Source of the DNA: Hydrogenophaga sp.
GTDB lineage: Bacteria > Pseudomonadota > Gammaproteobacteria > Burkholderiales > Burkholderiaceae_C
Direction: 5' to 3'
NCBI GenBank assembly: GCA_011391495.1
Contig: JAABQK010000001.1
Coordinates: 1 to 64,000 of the forward strand
Length of the DNA: 64,000 nucleotides
Position 1 is the stretch's first letter. Each line of letters begins with the position of its first letter. The position numbers and the translations under genes were made by a program. Shown piece after piece: positions 33,717 to 42,104 of the stretch. The notes under the pieces are model-generated. The model made no database searches and was not told where the DNA came from. It saw only the letters and a program-made list of their open reading frames with translations.

Positions 33717-34649
33717 TCAGCCGTGGTCGCAGGCGGTCAGCGCGCTGGCCACGTTGCGCCGCGTCTGCTCGGTCAGGTAGTCGAGAAACACGCGCGTGCG
33801 CTGGGGCATGAACTTGCGGCTGGGCAGAGCGGCGTACAGCGTGAAGCGCCCGGCGATCCAGGGACTGAGCACGCGCACCAGCGCACCGCTGGCCAGGTGC
33901 GGTACGGCCAGTTCCACCGTGGTGGCGGTGATGCCGGCACCGTCCAGCGTGGCCTGCAGCAGGGTGTCGGTGTGGTTGGCCCAAAGCACCGGCTGCACCT
34001 CCAGCTCGACCTGCTCGGCGCTGTCGTCCGAACGGAACAGGTGCCAGCTGCGCTTGCGCAGGCTGTCGGGCCGGATGCGCAAGCAGTCGTGCTGCGCCAG
34101 GTCGGCCGGCACCAGGGGTGTCCCTTTGCGCGCCAGGTAGGTGGGCGCCGCGACCAGGATCGCTTCGGTCGAGATCACCTTGCGCGCGATCACTTTGGCG
34201 TCGTAAGCCGAGTTGACGCCCAGCAAGGTGATGTCGAAGTCCTCGATCGGGGGCTCGTCGTGCGCCGCCACTTCAACATCGAGCACGATGTCCGGGTAGT
34301 GCTGGCGGAACCCCGCCACCAGCGGGGCCAGCACGTGCGTGGCCAGCACCGGCGGCGCGAGGATGCGCAACACGCCCGAGAGCGCCTCGGTGTGCGAGCT
34401 GACCAGCGCGTTGGCTTCGTCGAGGTCCTGCAGGATGAGGCGCACCCGCTGCAGGTAGAGCTCGCCGGCTTCGGTGAGCGACTGGCGACGGGTGGTGCGC
34501 TGCAACAGGCGCGTGCCCAGGTGGTCTTCCAGATCGGCCACCAGCCGGGTCACCACGGCGGGGGACATGTCGAGTGCCCGCGCGGCGGCCGCAAAGCCGC
34601 CCTCGTCGATCACTCGCAGAAAGACGCGCATCGAGGTCAGACGGTCCAT
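33717..34649 (-). CDS. LysR family transcriptional regulator
   Basis: A 310-residue LTTR. The N-terminal winged helix (MDRLTSMRVFLRVIDEGG, then FAAAARALDMSPAVVTRLV) is of the DsdC/PA0477-like group, followed by the effector domain (about 90-300). The gene is divergent from the DUF4148 repeat protein and upstream of the SDR. Dyads at 34684-34710 are candidate sites. The effector is unknown. Confidence 0.9.
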   Translation of the reverse strand: MDRLTSMRVFLRVIDEGGFAAAARALDMSPAVVTRLVADLEDHLGTRLLQRTTRRQSLTEAGELYLQRVRLILQDLDEANALVSSHTEALSGVLRILAPPVLATHVLAPLVAGFRQHYPDIVLDVEVAAHDEPPIEDFDITLLGVNSAYDAKVIARKVISTEAILVAAPTYLARKGTPLVPADLAQHDCLRIRPDSLRKRSWHLFRSDDSAEQVELEVQPVLWANHTDTLLQATLDGAGITATTVELAVPHLASGALVRVLSPWIAGRFTLYAALPSRKFMPQRTRVFLDYLTEQTRRNVASALTACDHG

Positions 34650-34683
34650 AGAGCGATGGGTGGGAAGTTCAAGTGGCTTATTG

Positions 34684-34710
34684 TTGCTGAATCGGCAACG
34701 TAGTGACGTT
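34684..34710. promoter_or_regulatory. Two dyads between LysR and DUF4148 genes
   Basis: TTGCTGAATCGGCAA (34684-34698) and AACGTAGTGACGTT (34697-34710) are adjacent perfect inverted repeats. The first fits the LysR T-N11-A rule. They lie 35-61 bases upstream of the LysR start, in an AT-richer stretch, so they may bind LysR or another regulator of the divergent genes. Confidence 0.45.
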
Positions 34711-34853
34711 GTTTTGGTGGTTTTTCTTTGGAAAGAGAAATTTTAAAGTTCACCCATCGCAGCAACCAACACCTCCCGGTTGCTTCGATGCTGGTCAGAC
34801 CGGTCTGTGTTTTGCGGCCTTCCAGCATGTTCAACCTCTCAAGGAATGTCACC

Positions 34854-35474
34854 ATGAAATCCGCTTACGTTTCCGCCATCGCTCTCGCCATCGCAGCCCT
34901 CTCCGCCGGTCAAACCCTGGCCGACGATGCCGCCCCCAAAACCCGTGAACAGGTCCGCGCCGAACTGCTGGAAGCCCAGCGCAGCGGCGACATCTTGGGC
35001 GACGGTGAAACCGGCATGAAGCTCAACCAGCTGTACCCGCACCGCTACCCTGCCGCTATCGTGGCCCAGGGCAAAAGCCGTGCTGACGTTCGCGCCGAAC
35101 TGAGCGATGCCCAGCGCACGGGCGACATCGTGGCCGACGGCGAAACCGGCCGCAAGCTCAACGAGCTGTTCCCGGCGCAGTACCCGGCGAAGGTCGTGAC
35201 CGCGGGCAAGAGCCGCGCCGAAGTCCGCGCCGAACTGGCCGATGCCCAGCGCACGGGCGACATCGTGGCCGACGGTGAAACCGGCCGCAAGCTCAACGAG
35301 CTGTTCCCGGCGCGCTACCCGGCGAAAGTCGTGACCGCGGGCAAGACCCGCGCCGAAGTCCGCGCCGAACTGGCCGAGGCCCAGCGTACGGGTGACATCC
35401 TGGCCGATGGCGAGACCGGCCGCAAGCTCAAGGACATCTACCCGAACCGCTACCCCGCCGCATCGGTGAACTGA
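34854..35474 (+). CDS. Exported DUF4148 protein with four tandem repeats
   Basis: A 206-residue protein with a signal peptide cleaved near TLADDAAP, then four near-identical repeats of 45, 45, 45 and 41 residues, each with the DUF4148 core RAEVRAELAxAQRTGDI and DGETGRKLNELFPxxYP. Most DUF4148 proteins of Burkholderiales carry one copy. The function is unknown; it should be periplasmic or cell-surface. The ATG at 34854 has AAGGA upstream and gives the signal peptide. It is a single gene with its own terminator. Confidence 0.88.
   Translation: MKSAYVSAIALAIAALSAGQTLADDAAPKTREQVRAELLEAQRSGDILGDGETGMKLNQLYPHRYPAAIVAQGKSRADVRAELSDAQRTGDIVADGETGRKLNELFPAQYPAKVVTAGKSRAEVRAELADAQRTGDIVADGETGRKLNELFPARYPAKVVTAGKTRAEVRAELAEAQRTGDILADGETGRKLKDIYPNRYPAASVN
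34944..35471 (+). repeat. Tandem 135-base coding repeat (four units)
   Basis: Units begin at 34944, 35079, 35214 and 35349, each 135 bases except the last. Units 2 and 3 are nearly identical at the DNA level, while 1 and 4 differ more. This pattern suggests recent duplication of the inner units. Confidence 0.9.
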
Positions 35475-35493
35475 AGCACGGCGCTTGGAGACG

Positions 35494-35530
35494 ACGGCCT
35501 GGTGACCTCGCGGTCGCCAGGCCGTTTTGT
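35494..35530 (+). terminator. Rho-independent terminator of the DUF4148 gene
   Basis: ACGGCCTGGTGACC pairs with GGTCGCCAGGCCGT over 14 positions (one G-U) around the loop TCGC and is followed by TTTTGTT. It starts 19 bases after the stop codon. It is the clearest plus-strand terminator in the window. Confidence 0.92.
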
Positions 35531-35580
35531 TGTGGCGCGCGAGGGGTCTGGTACAACACTCGCCAACCCAGGAGACCCGC

Positions 35581-35964
35581 ATGCATGTTTTCAACAAAGT
35601 GGTGCTGTTCACCGGCACCGACGGCCGCGCGGCTTTCCGCGAGGAGATCGTGGACCTGAGCGAGGGCACGCCTGCGGCGCGCCTGTCGCCGCTCATGCCC
35701 TCGGGCGGCTACCAGCTGCGCGAGAGCCCGGTCGGTTTTCGCAGCACCTTTCACTGCACCGGCGCCCCGCAGTGGCTGTTCGTGCTGCAGGGGCAGATGG
35801 AGATCGGCCTGCAGGACGGCAGTTCGCGCACCTTCGGCCCGGGCGATCATTTCTATTCGGCCGACACGCTGCCCGAAGGCGCCACGTTTGACCCCACGGT
35901 GCACGGCCACTGGAGCCGGCAGCTGGGTGACCAGCCGCTGGTGACGCTGTTCGTGCGCGGCTGA
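35581..35964 (+). CDS. Small cupin-fold protein
   Basis: A 127-residue single-domain protein of cupin type. The stretch WLFVLQGQMEIGLQDGSSRTF is the usual first cupin strand pair and GPGDHFYSADTLP the conserved turn. The usual metal-binding His set is incomplete (HCTGAPQ and DHFYS only), so it may bind a ligand without metal. The ATG at 35581 has GGAGAC upstream. No partner gene is next to it on this strand. Confidence 0.75.
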   Translation: MHVFNKVVLFTGTDGRAAFREEIVDLSEGTPAARLSPLMPSGGYQLRESPVGFRSTFHCTGAPQWLFVLQGQMEIGLQDGSSRTFGPGDHFYSADTLPEGATFDPTVHGHWSRQLGDQPLVTLFVRG

Positions 35965-35982
35965 ACCCGCGAACGGGCCGCC

Positions 35983-36792
35983 TCAGCGGCGCCAGCCGCG
36001 CTGCATCAACACCTGTTCGTCAGACGGGTCCAGTGCCTGCCCCAGGGTGTGCTGCTGGCGGTAGCGATCCAGGGTTTCGTGCTGGTGGTCGCTCGCGGTG
36101 CGGTAACCGCCATGACCGGCATCGGCCGGGCGTTCTTCGCTGCTGAGCACCGCCAGCGTCCAGTCGCCCGTGGGCTCCCGGCAGGCCAGGCCAAGGTGGT
36201 CCACCGGTTCGCCCTCGCGCAGGCTGCTGTTGAACTCGCGGCAGATGCGGCCGTCGCGGTGCTGGAAGCTGGCCAGCAGCTCGATCTGCCGGCCCGCGGC
36301 CTCCACCACCCGCCCGCTGGGCAGGCTCTCCAGCGCGACCAGCAGGGCGCGGTCGGCCACCGGCTGGTGCTGCGCCAGCCGTGACTGCTCGCCGCTGGTC
36401 AGCATGGACAGGCCCAGCCACAGGCCCACGCCCAGCGCGGCGGCCGAGGCCAGCGCGCTGGGCATCCAGGGGCTGTTGACCGTGCCGAACCAGCGGGACA
36501 GCCAGCCGCTCAGCGAGAACGCCGATGGCGCCGGGAGGGAGGCGGCCGGTGTCGAACGGGTGCGCGGAGCCGGCGCCGCCAGGATCGCCTGCACCAGCCG
36601 CGGCGGCACCGCTTCCTCGGCCACGCCCGCGTAGCTGGCGCGCAGCTGCTCGCCGGTTTCCACCAGCCGCTGCAGGCGCAGGCGCAGCGCAGGGTGGACC
36701 TCCAGGGCCTGCTCCACCGCGTCCATGCCGCTGGCGTCGAGCTCGGCGTCCAGATACGCGATCAGGGTTTCGTCGTTCACAGGGGTGTTCAT
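35983..36792 (-). CDS. Anti-sigma factor, single membrane span
   Basis: A 269-residue protein. The N-terminal 80 residues (ETLIAYLDAELDASG onward) look like an anti-sigma zinc-finger-type domain, but without the Cys/His set. One membrane span lies at about 133-152, followed by a periplasmic part with two Cys. The ATG at 36792 has GAGGAG 6 bases upstream; it overlaps in transcription with the sigma gene, 10 bases after its stop. It should hold the sigma factor inactive until an envelope signal arrives. Confidence 0.82.
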   Translation of the reverse strand: MNTPVNDETLIAYLDAELDASGMDAVEQALEVHPALRLRLQRLVETGEQLRASYAGVAEEAVPPRLVQAILAAPAPRTRSTPAASLPAPSAFSLSGWLSRWFGTVNSPWMPSALASAAALGVGLWLGLSMLTSGEQSRLAQHQPVADRALLVALESLPSGRVVEAAGRQIELLASFQHRDGRICREFNSSLREGEPVDHLGLACREPTGDWTLAVLSSEERPADAGHGGYRTASDHQHETLDRYRQQHTLGQALDPSDEQVLMQRGWRR

Positions 36793-36802
36793 CACCATCT
36801 CC

Positions 36803-37297
36803 TCAGGCTGCCAGGCCATCCAGCAGACGCAGCCGCGCACGGGCCAGGCGGCTCATCACGGTGCCCACCGGCACGCCCAGGGACCGGGCCGCGTCGCGGT
36901 AGGACAGGCCGTCCACCGTCACCATCATCAGCACGGTGCGCTGCTCGTCGGGCAGGGTTTCCATCACCGCCTGCACCCGCCGGGCTTCGCTGCGGCGCTC
37001 CAGCAGTTCGCGGCCATCCTCGCCGGGCAGTTCGGGCAGCTCGTCGCCGACCGTGTCGGTGGCGTGGCGCTGGCGCCTGCGGTATTCGTCCAGCCAGGTG
37101 GTCTGGACGATGCGAAACAGCCAGGCCGCCAGGTTGCTGCCGGGTTCGAACTGGTGCCAGCGCTCCAGTGCCTTCAGGCAGGCCGCCTGCACCAGGTCGT
37201 CGGCCTGGTGGCGATCGTGCGTGAGGCCGTGGGCAAAACGCCGCAAGCGGGGCAGCAGGCTGATGAGCTGGGCTTTGGGGTCGTGTTCGGGTGTCAT
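36803..37297 (-). CDS. ECF RNA polymerase sigma factor
   Basis: A 164-residue ECF sigma factor. Region 2 is visible as HDRHQADDLVQAACLKALERW and AWLFRIVQTTWLDEYRRR, and region 4 as LPDEQRTVLMMVTVDGLSYRDAA. There is no extra C-terminal domain. It is followed by its anti-sigma gene and is divergent from the S8 protease. Matching promoter motifs face both ways in the gap, so it probably controls both itself and the protease. Confidence 0.92.
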   Translation of the reverse strand: MTPEHDPKAQLISLLPRLRRFAHGLTHDRHQADDLVQAACLKALERWHQFEPGSNLAAWLFRIVQTTWLDEYRRRQRHATDTVGDELPELPGEDGRELLERRSEARRVQAVMETLPDEQRTVLMMVTVDGLSYRDAARSLGVPVGTVMSRLARARLRLLDGLAA

Positions 37298-37307
37298 GGC
37301 TTGGTGG

Positions 37308-37336
37308 GACAACGCGGCCGGTGGGTGTTTTATTCC
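37308..37336 (-). promoter_or_regulatory. ECF-type promoter of the sigma/anti-sigma operon
   Basis: On the minus strand GGAATA (37336-37331) and CGTTGTC (37314-37308) are 16 bases apart. The GGAAT -35 box is typical of ECF sigma factors. It lies just upstream of the sigma start codon, so the leader would be very short. Confidence 0.6.
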
Positions 37337-37345
37337 AGGGCGCCG

Positions 37346-37373
37346 GGAATATTCTGGTCGCCCGTGCGTTGTG
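37346..37373 (+). promoter_or_regulatory. ECF-type promoter of the S8 protease gene
   Basis: GGAATA (37346-37351) and CGTTGTG (37667-equivalent box at 37367-37373) are 15 bases apart. Both boxes match the divergent motif in front of the sigma gene, and the two -35 boxes lie back to back as TATTCC...GGAATA. This suggests that one sigma factor reads both promoters. Confidence 0.6.
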
Positions 37374-37445
37374 CTGGCAGGACGCCCCACGCGATGCCCC
37401 TGCGACCGCAGGGACACCAGGCCCCCGCTAAGCTGATCCTTGACC

Positions 37446-38825
37446 ATGCATCCTTTTTCGTCTGCATTCCCGTCCCGCCGCGTGCGCGCACGCACCTGGC
37501 TGCTGTGCGGTGTGCTGTTCGTGCACGGCTGGGCCTGGGTCGGCGCGGGCGAGGACAGCGTTGCTGCGCCGCCGCTGGCCTGGATGGGCAGCGCCTGGGC
37601 CGACGACGATGGCAACGACGGGGGGGATGACGGCGACGACGGTGCCGGCGGGGGGCCATCGGCCGGTGGTGGCGCTGGTGGCGGCGGTGGTTACGACATG
37701 GACGCAGGCGCGCCCCAGGCTGCGCCGCAGGCCGAGGGCGAGAGCTTCTGGGCCGACGAGTTGCTGGCGCTGGACCCCACGCCCGCGGCCTTGCAGCGCG
37801 CGCAGCGCTGGGGCGCGCGCGTGGTCGAGAGCGTGCCGCTGAACCGGCTGGGCCAGCGGCTGGTGCGGATGCGCCTGCCGCCGGGGCTGGATGCACGCAC
37901 GGCGCGCGAGATCACCGAAGAGCGCGACCCCGGTGTGTTCGACCTGCACCGCCTCTACCGGCTGGATCAGGCGCCCGAGCCTTCCAGCTGCGCGGGAGGT
38001 GATTGCGCGCCACCGGCAGGCAGCGGGTTGCCCAGCTGGCCCGCTGAGCGGCAGCGTTGCGGCGCTGGCCAGGTGCTGGGCCTGGTGGATACCGAACCGG
38101 CCGCCGATGCGCCTGCGCTGCGCGGGGCCGCTCTGCGTTCGCGCCGCTTTGTGGAGGCGGGTTGGGTGCCGGCCGATGCCGCGCACGGCACCGCGGTGGC
38201 TGCGCTGCTGGTGGGCCAGGCCCGCGGTGGGTTTGCCGGGCTGGTGCCGCGCGCGCAGGTGCTGGCGGCGGCACCTTTTTTCCAGTTGCCCTCGGGCAGC
38301 ACCATGGCCGACGCGGCCGGGCTGATTCGCAGCCTGGACTGGCTGGTGGGCGAGGGCGCGCGCGTGGTGGGCATGAGCCTGTCGGGCCCTCCCAGTGCTC
38401 CGCTGGAAACCGCGGTGCAGCGCGCCCAGGCGCGCGGGGTGCTGGTGGTGGCGGCCGCGGGCAACGGCGGTCGCAACGCAGCGCCGGCCCACCCGGCCGC
38501 GCTGGCCGGTGTGCTGGGTGCCACCGCGATTTCGCAGGACCGCCGCGCCTACTGGCGCGCCGGGCAGGGCGAGCACGTCGACTTTGCGCTGCCGGGCGTG
38601 GACCTGCCGCTGCCCGATGCGAGCGGGCGGCTGGCTGCGCGCAGCGGCACGTCGTACGCGGTGCCTCACCTGGTGGCGGTGGTGTCGCAGTCGCTGCACG
38701 AATCGCTGCTGGCACCGGCCGACTGGCTGGACGGGCGACGTGTACCGGTGCAGGACCTGGGCAGCAGCGGGCGCGACCCGGTGTTCGGCTGGGGCTTGCC
38801 CCAGCCCGCGGTGCGCTGCCCTTGA
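37446..38825 (+). CDS. Subtilisin-like (S8) serine peptidase, exported
   Basis: A 459-residue protein with an N-terminal hydrophobic signal (about 16-35), an Asp/Gly-rich linker (about 52-85) and a divergent S8 domain. The triad is Asp215 (LGLVDTEP), His247 (AAHGTAVAA) and Ser403 (SGTSYAVP); the oxyanion Asn is in AAGNGG. The pro-part is probably 90-200. It is divergent from the ECF sigma factor with matching promoters, so it may belong to the same envelope response. The ATG at 37446 is preferred. Confidence 0.85.
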   Translation: MHPFSSAFPSRRVRARTWLLCGVLFVHGWAWVGAGEDSVAAPPLAWMGSAWADDDGNDGGDDGDDGAGGGPSAGGGAGGGGGYDMDAGAPQAAPQAEGESFWADELLALDPTPAALQRAQRWGARVVESVPLNRLGQRLVRMRLPPGLDARTAREITEERDPGVFDLHRLYRLDQAPEPSSCAGGDCAPPAGSGLPSWPAERQRCGAGQVLGLVDTEPAADAPALRGAALRSRRFVEAGWVPADAAHGTAVAALLVGQARGGFAGLVPRAQVLAAAPFFQLPSGSTMADAAGLIRSLDWLVGEGARVVGMSLSGPPSAPLETAVQRAQARGVLVVAAAGNGGRNAAPAHPAALAGVLGATAISQDRRAYWRAGQGEHVDFALPGVDLPLPDASGRLAARSGTSYAVPHLVAVVSQSLHESLLAPADWLDGRRVPVQDLGSSGRDPVFGWGLPQPAVRCP

Positions 38826-38837
38826 AGGGCGGCCCGT

Positions 38838-39575
38838 TCAGGGCACGGATTGCAGGCGCTGCAGCACGCGGGCGATGCGCTCGGGCGTGGCCAGTTCGGC
38901 GGGCAGCGCGGCCGAGAGTTGGGTCTCGCGCTGGCGGCCGTTGTCCATCCAGGTGCGGCGCACGTAATGACCGGCCGAGGGGGCGTAGTCCCAGCTGAGC
39001 ACCTGCGTGGGCAGGGGAAAACGATCGAGCCGGGCACGGCAGGTCACCGGGTAGGTGGCGAAGTCACCCGCGTGCACGCTGACCGTGCGGGCAGGTCCCA
39101 CCTCGCAGGTCCAGCGGTACAGGCGCTCGGCCGCGCCGGGGCGTGCCGGACGGCGCCATTCGTCGAAGCTGGCGCGGCGGCCCGCCTGCAGCGGCCAGAG
39201 CGAGCCCTGGCGGTTGGCGATGCGGCTGACCGGGGCATCGGTGCGGCCGGGAAAGTCCAGCACCGGTGCGAAGAGGTCGGGCGATGTGCGGTAGGTCTGC
39301 ACCTCGTCGCCAGCGGCCGCGCTGCCGCTGCGCCAGGTGACGGCGCCAGGCGCGACGGCACTGACGCTGCGCACGCTGCCGCGGCCAAAGACGAAGCTGT
39401 CCCCCACCCGGTAGAGCGGGCGCGGCGCGGGTGGCAGCACCACCGGGGCACGCTCGGCCGGGTCGTCCGCTTTCAGACCGCGCTGCACATCGCCCAGCAG
39501 GCCCGAAGGCAGGCTCTGGCAGCCGGCGAGCGTGGCCAGCAGCGCCAGTGGCCCGAGGGGGTGCAAGCGCTTCAC
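38838..39575 (-). CDS. Putative lipoprotein of unknown function
   Basis: A 245-residue protein with a lipobox (LATLAGCQS, lipidated Cys at about 19), so it should be anchored in the envelope. The rest is beta-rich with Trp and Arg and one Cys pair (WTCEVG, VTCRAR). No known domain is evident. The start is GTG at 39575, overlapping the upstream stop as GTGA, so the two genes are translationally coupled. Confidence 0.72.
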   Translation of the reverse strand: MKRLHPLGPLALLATLAGCQSLPSGLLGDVQRGLKADDPAERAPVVLPPAPRPLYRVGDSFVFGRGSVRSVSAVAPGAVTWRSGSAAAGDEVQTYRTSPDLFAPVLDFPGRTDAPVSRIANRQGSLWPLQAGRRASFDEWRRPARPGAAERLYRWTCEVGPARTVSVHAGDFATYPVTCRARLDRFPLPTQVLSWDYAPSAGHYVRRTWMDNGRQRETQLSAALPAELATPERIARVLQRLQSVP

Positions 39576-40276
39576 CGCCGCTCCCGCGCTTCCTTCCGGT
39601 ACCAGCCGTCGCCCGCGCTGGTGGCGCGCAGGATGCGCTGGCGCTCGGCCGCTTCTTCGGGTGTCTCGGCGCGCACCGTGCCCGGCAGTTGCAGGTCGTC
39701 GCGGCGGAAGGGAATCACCTGCACCAGCGGCGTGCCTTTCTCCAGTGTGTACAGGCCGTCGGGTGCGGTGGCGAAAAACGGGAAGTGGATCAGCGAGGTG
39801 TACTCGTCGGTGTCCACGATGCCGGCGGCGATCTCGATCACGCCGTTGGGCTGGTTCATCGGCGGGATGAACAGGCAGCTCCAGCCCTTGGGGGTGCGGA
39901 TGGTCCAGTGGTTGTGGATCTTGCACGGCGGGCGCGGCTGCATCGGGTGGCCGTTGACCTGGTAGGGGTGGTGGTTGCTCACCATGGTCTTGTCGAAATC
40001 CCAGCCGGTATCCACGGTCTGGCCGTTGTCGCGGATGTCGATGCGCACCGTGGCCGCCAGCGGCAGGATCCAGCCGGCCATGAGCGCGTCCAGAAACGGC
40101 ATGCAGCGTTTGACGGTGAGCGCGTTATCGGTCGTGGACAGGTGGTTCTTGTCCACCGGCGCCAGGCGGCGGAACCAGTCGGGCAGGGCCTCGCGCGCGG
40201 GCACCGGCGCGGCGATCACGCCCAGGTCTTCGGGCGCGCAGAGGAATTCAATCTGGGGAGCATCGGTGGGTGACAT
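39572..40276 (-). CDS. Conserved hypothetical protein (DUF6065-like)
   Basis: A 234-residue soluble protein that I do not recognise with confidence. Its blocks WDFDKTMVSNHHPYQ, KIHNHWTIRTPKGWSCLF and HFPFFATAPDG resemble a family of uncharacterised proteins related to DUF6065, which has a jelly-roll-like pattern. No signal peptide. It overlaps the lipoprotein gene by 4 bases. Confidence 0.65.
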   Translation of the reverse strand: MSPTDAPQIEFLCAPEDLGVIAAPVPAREALPDWFRRLAPVDKNHLSTTDNALTVKRCMPFLDALMAGWILPLAATVRIDIRDNGQTVDTGWDFDKTMVSNHHPYQVNGHPMQPRPPCKIHNHWTIRTPKGWSCLFIPPMNQPNGVIEIAAGIVDTDEYTSLIHFPFFATAPDGLYTLEKGTPLVQVIPFRRDDLQLPGTVRAETPEEAAERQRILRATSAGDGWYRKEARERR

Positions 40277-40334
40277 GGCGTGGGGCCCGGCAGGCGGTGG
40301 CGCGGGACGGCGGGCCGCCGAGCCACCGCGTGGG

Positions 40335-40805
40335 TCAGCGGCTGCTGTTGGAACTGGAGTTGGACGAGCTGTTCGAGGAACTGTTCGAGCTGGAATTGCT
40401 GGAACTGTTGGATGAACTGTTCGAACTCGAATTGGACGAGCTGTTCGACGAGCTGTTGGAGCTGGAGTTCGAGGAACTGTTCGAGGAGCTGTTGGATGAA
40501 CGGTTGGAACTGGAGTTGCCCGAGCTGTTGGCGCTGCGGTTGCTGGAGCTGTTCACGCTCGAATTGGACGAGCGGCGTGTGCCCGCGTCGGCCCCGTTGC
40601 TGTTGCGATTGCGGTCGTTCTCCAGGCCCACGGCGCGGGCCGCGCTGTTCAGGCCACGTTCCCAGGCGTTGAAGAAGCCGTGCACGGGCGTCGGGGCGCG
40701 CGTTTCGGCCTGGCGTTCGGCAGCCGAATCGTCGGCCTGCACCGTGGTGGCCGCCAGGGCGCCCACCATCGCGGCCGTCACCATGGCGCTGTGTTTCGTG
40801 TTCAT
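40335..40805 (-). CDS. Exported Asn-Ser repeat protein
   Basis: A 156-residue protein with a signal peptide (cleavage near TTVQADD), a short helical part with ERGLNSAARAVGLEND and a C-terminal tail of about 75 residues made almost only of NSSS units. Ser and Asn codons vary (AGC, TCC, TCG, AAC, AAT), so the tail is kept at protein level. It should be an extracytoplasmic flexible or adhesive tail. No homology is recognisable. Confidence 0.72.
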   Translation of the reverse strand: MNTKHSAMVTAAMVGALAATTVQADDSAAERQAETRAPTPVHGFFNAWERGLNSAARAVGLENDRNRNSNGADAGTRRSSNSSVNSSSNRSANSSGNSSSNRSSNSSSNSSSNSSSNSSSNSSSNSSSNSSSNSSSNSSSNSSSNSSSNSSSNSSR

Positions 40806-41017
40806 GCTTCACCTCTTTCGTTGGTCGTGTGACGATGGAGCCACCGAAGCCGTTCCACGGCGCGGCGCTCCGCCAGTGCACCGTGCGCGGCGGGTCGCCA
40901 GAACTGTACGGTGCCTACGAAGAACGGGCGCGGGCGATGGATATTCCGCAGCGATCTGTAAAGGTCTGTAAGCGCGCCAGGCCACCGGCTGTGGTGTCTG
41001 GTGCTGCGGCCGGCGAA

Positions 41018-42085
41018 TCAGGTCGCGGCTGCGATGTCCGGCAGCCGCAGGCGCAGCAGCGCCCGCACGAAGCCGTGGTCGCTGCGGCTGCGGTCGCGGC
41101 CTTCGAACAGGTGGTCGTTGAACACGTCCACGCGCCGCACGTCGCCGATGGCGGCGCGGCTGGTGGCCACGAACTCCTCGCTCACGAGCACCTGGTCCAG
41201 CACCTCGGGGTAGCCCTGGTGGATGTGGGAATAGGCCACGTCGCGCCGCAGCGCGGCTTCGCCCTGCACGTCCCAGGCGCTGTAGAGCGCGTTGTCGCGC
41301 GCGCCCTTGTCGTAGGCGGCCTGCGAGGTGGCTGCGATCAGCTGCGTGGTGACGCTGTGGGGTCCGTCGTTCAGGTCGCCCATCACGATCAGCGGCAGGC
41401 GCGTGCGGTGCAGCAGCTCCACCACCTTCAGCCTCAGGGCGAGCGCTTCGCCGGCTCGCATGACGAGCGAACGCAGGGATGCCACCGCCTGCACGGCCGG
41501 GTCCTCGGGGTCCTCCAGCGGGTTGCCGCTCGCATCCTGCAAAAACTTGGGCCGTTTGGATTTCAGGTGCGCGGTGATCACGGCCACTTCCTGACCGTGT
41601 TTCAGGCGCAGCGTGGCCAGCAGGGGCGGGCGCTCGAAGCGCGTATGCGGGCCAAGACCGGGCACCTGCACCACGGCAGCGGCAGGGAAGTCGGTGAGCG
41701 ACCCGACCGACTCGACCTTGAGGCGTGTGACCAGACCGACGCGCGGTGTGCCCTGCGCGCCGTGCTGCCCGGGGCCGTTTTCCGCGCCGGGCACGCTGAC
41801 GAAACCGTATTGCAGGCCGCTGCGTGCCACGGCTGCCCTCAGCGCGACCTCGTCCCACACCTCCTGCACCGCGAGCACATCGGCGTTCAGCACCTTGAAG
41901 CGCGCGCCCAGCCAGTCCACCTTGCGCTCGAACTCGTTCTGGCTGTAGGGGTCCTGCCCCTCGTAGAAAAGGCGCCCGGGTTGCGCCAGGTTGAGCAGGT
42001 TGGCGGTCGCCAGCATCAGCGTGGCATAGCGCGGGCTGTTACCGTTGGTGCCGCGTGGGTCGGTGGAACTGGCTGGGGTTTGCAT
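41018..42085 (-). CDS. Endonuclease/exonuclease/phosphatase family protein
   Basis: A 355-residue EEP-fold enzyme. The metal and catalytic motifs are visible: ATANLLNL (Asn), LAVQEVWD (Glu), VITAHLKSK (His), VMGDLNDGPHS (Asp-x-Asn) and SDHGFVRA (Asp-His) at the end. It has no clear signal peptide. The ATG at 42085 is chosen; a GTG two codons upstream is possible. The substrate (nucleic acid, phosphoinositide or other phosphodiester) cannot be told. Confidence 0.82.
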   Translation of the reverse strand: MQTPASSTDPRGTNGNSPRYATLMLATANLLNLAQPGRLFYEGQDPYSQNEFERKVDWLGARFKVLNADVLAVQEVWDEVALRAAVARSGLQYGFVSVPGAENGPGQHGAQGTPRVGLVTRLKVESVGSLTDFPAAAVVQVPGLGPHTRFERPPLLATLRLKHGQEVAVITAHLKSKRPKFLQDASGNPLEDPEDPAVQAVASLRSLVMRAGEALALRLKVVELLHRTRLPLIVMGDLNDGPHSVTTQLIAATSQAAYDKGARDNALYSAWDVQGEAALRRDVAYSHIHQGYPEVLDQVLVSEEFVATSRAAIGDVRRVDVFNDHLFEGRDRSRSDHGFVRALLRLRLPDIAAAT

Positions 42086-42104
42086 CGGCACACTGTAGGC
42101 GAAT

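Noticed and set aside
34944-35471. CRISPR-like array
   Set aside because: The 135-base units are in frame, have no spacers and encode DUF4148 domains.
40270-40971. Leu/Glu-rich frame opposite the Asn-Ser protein
   Set aside because: It exists only because the complement of Asn/Ser codons reads as Leu/Glu/Asp; it has no start site and the minus-strand frame has a signal peptide.
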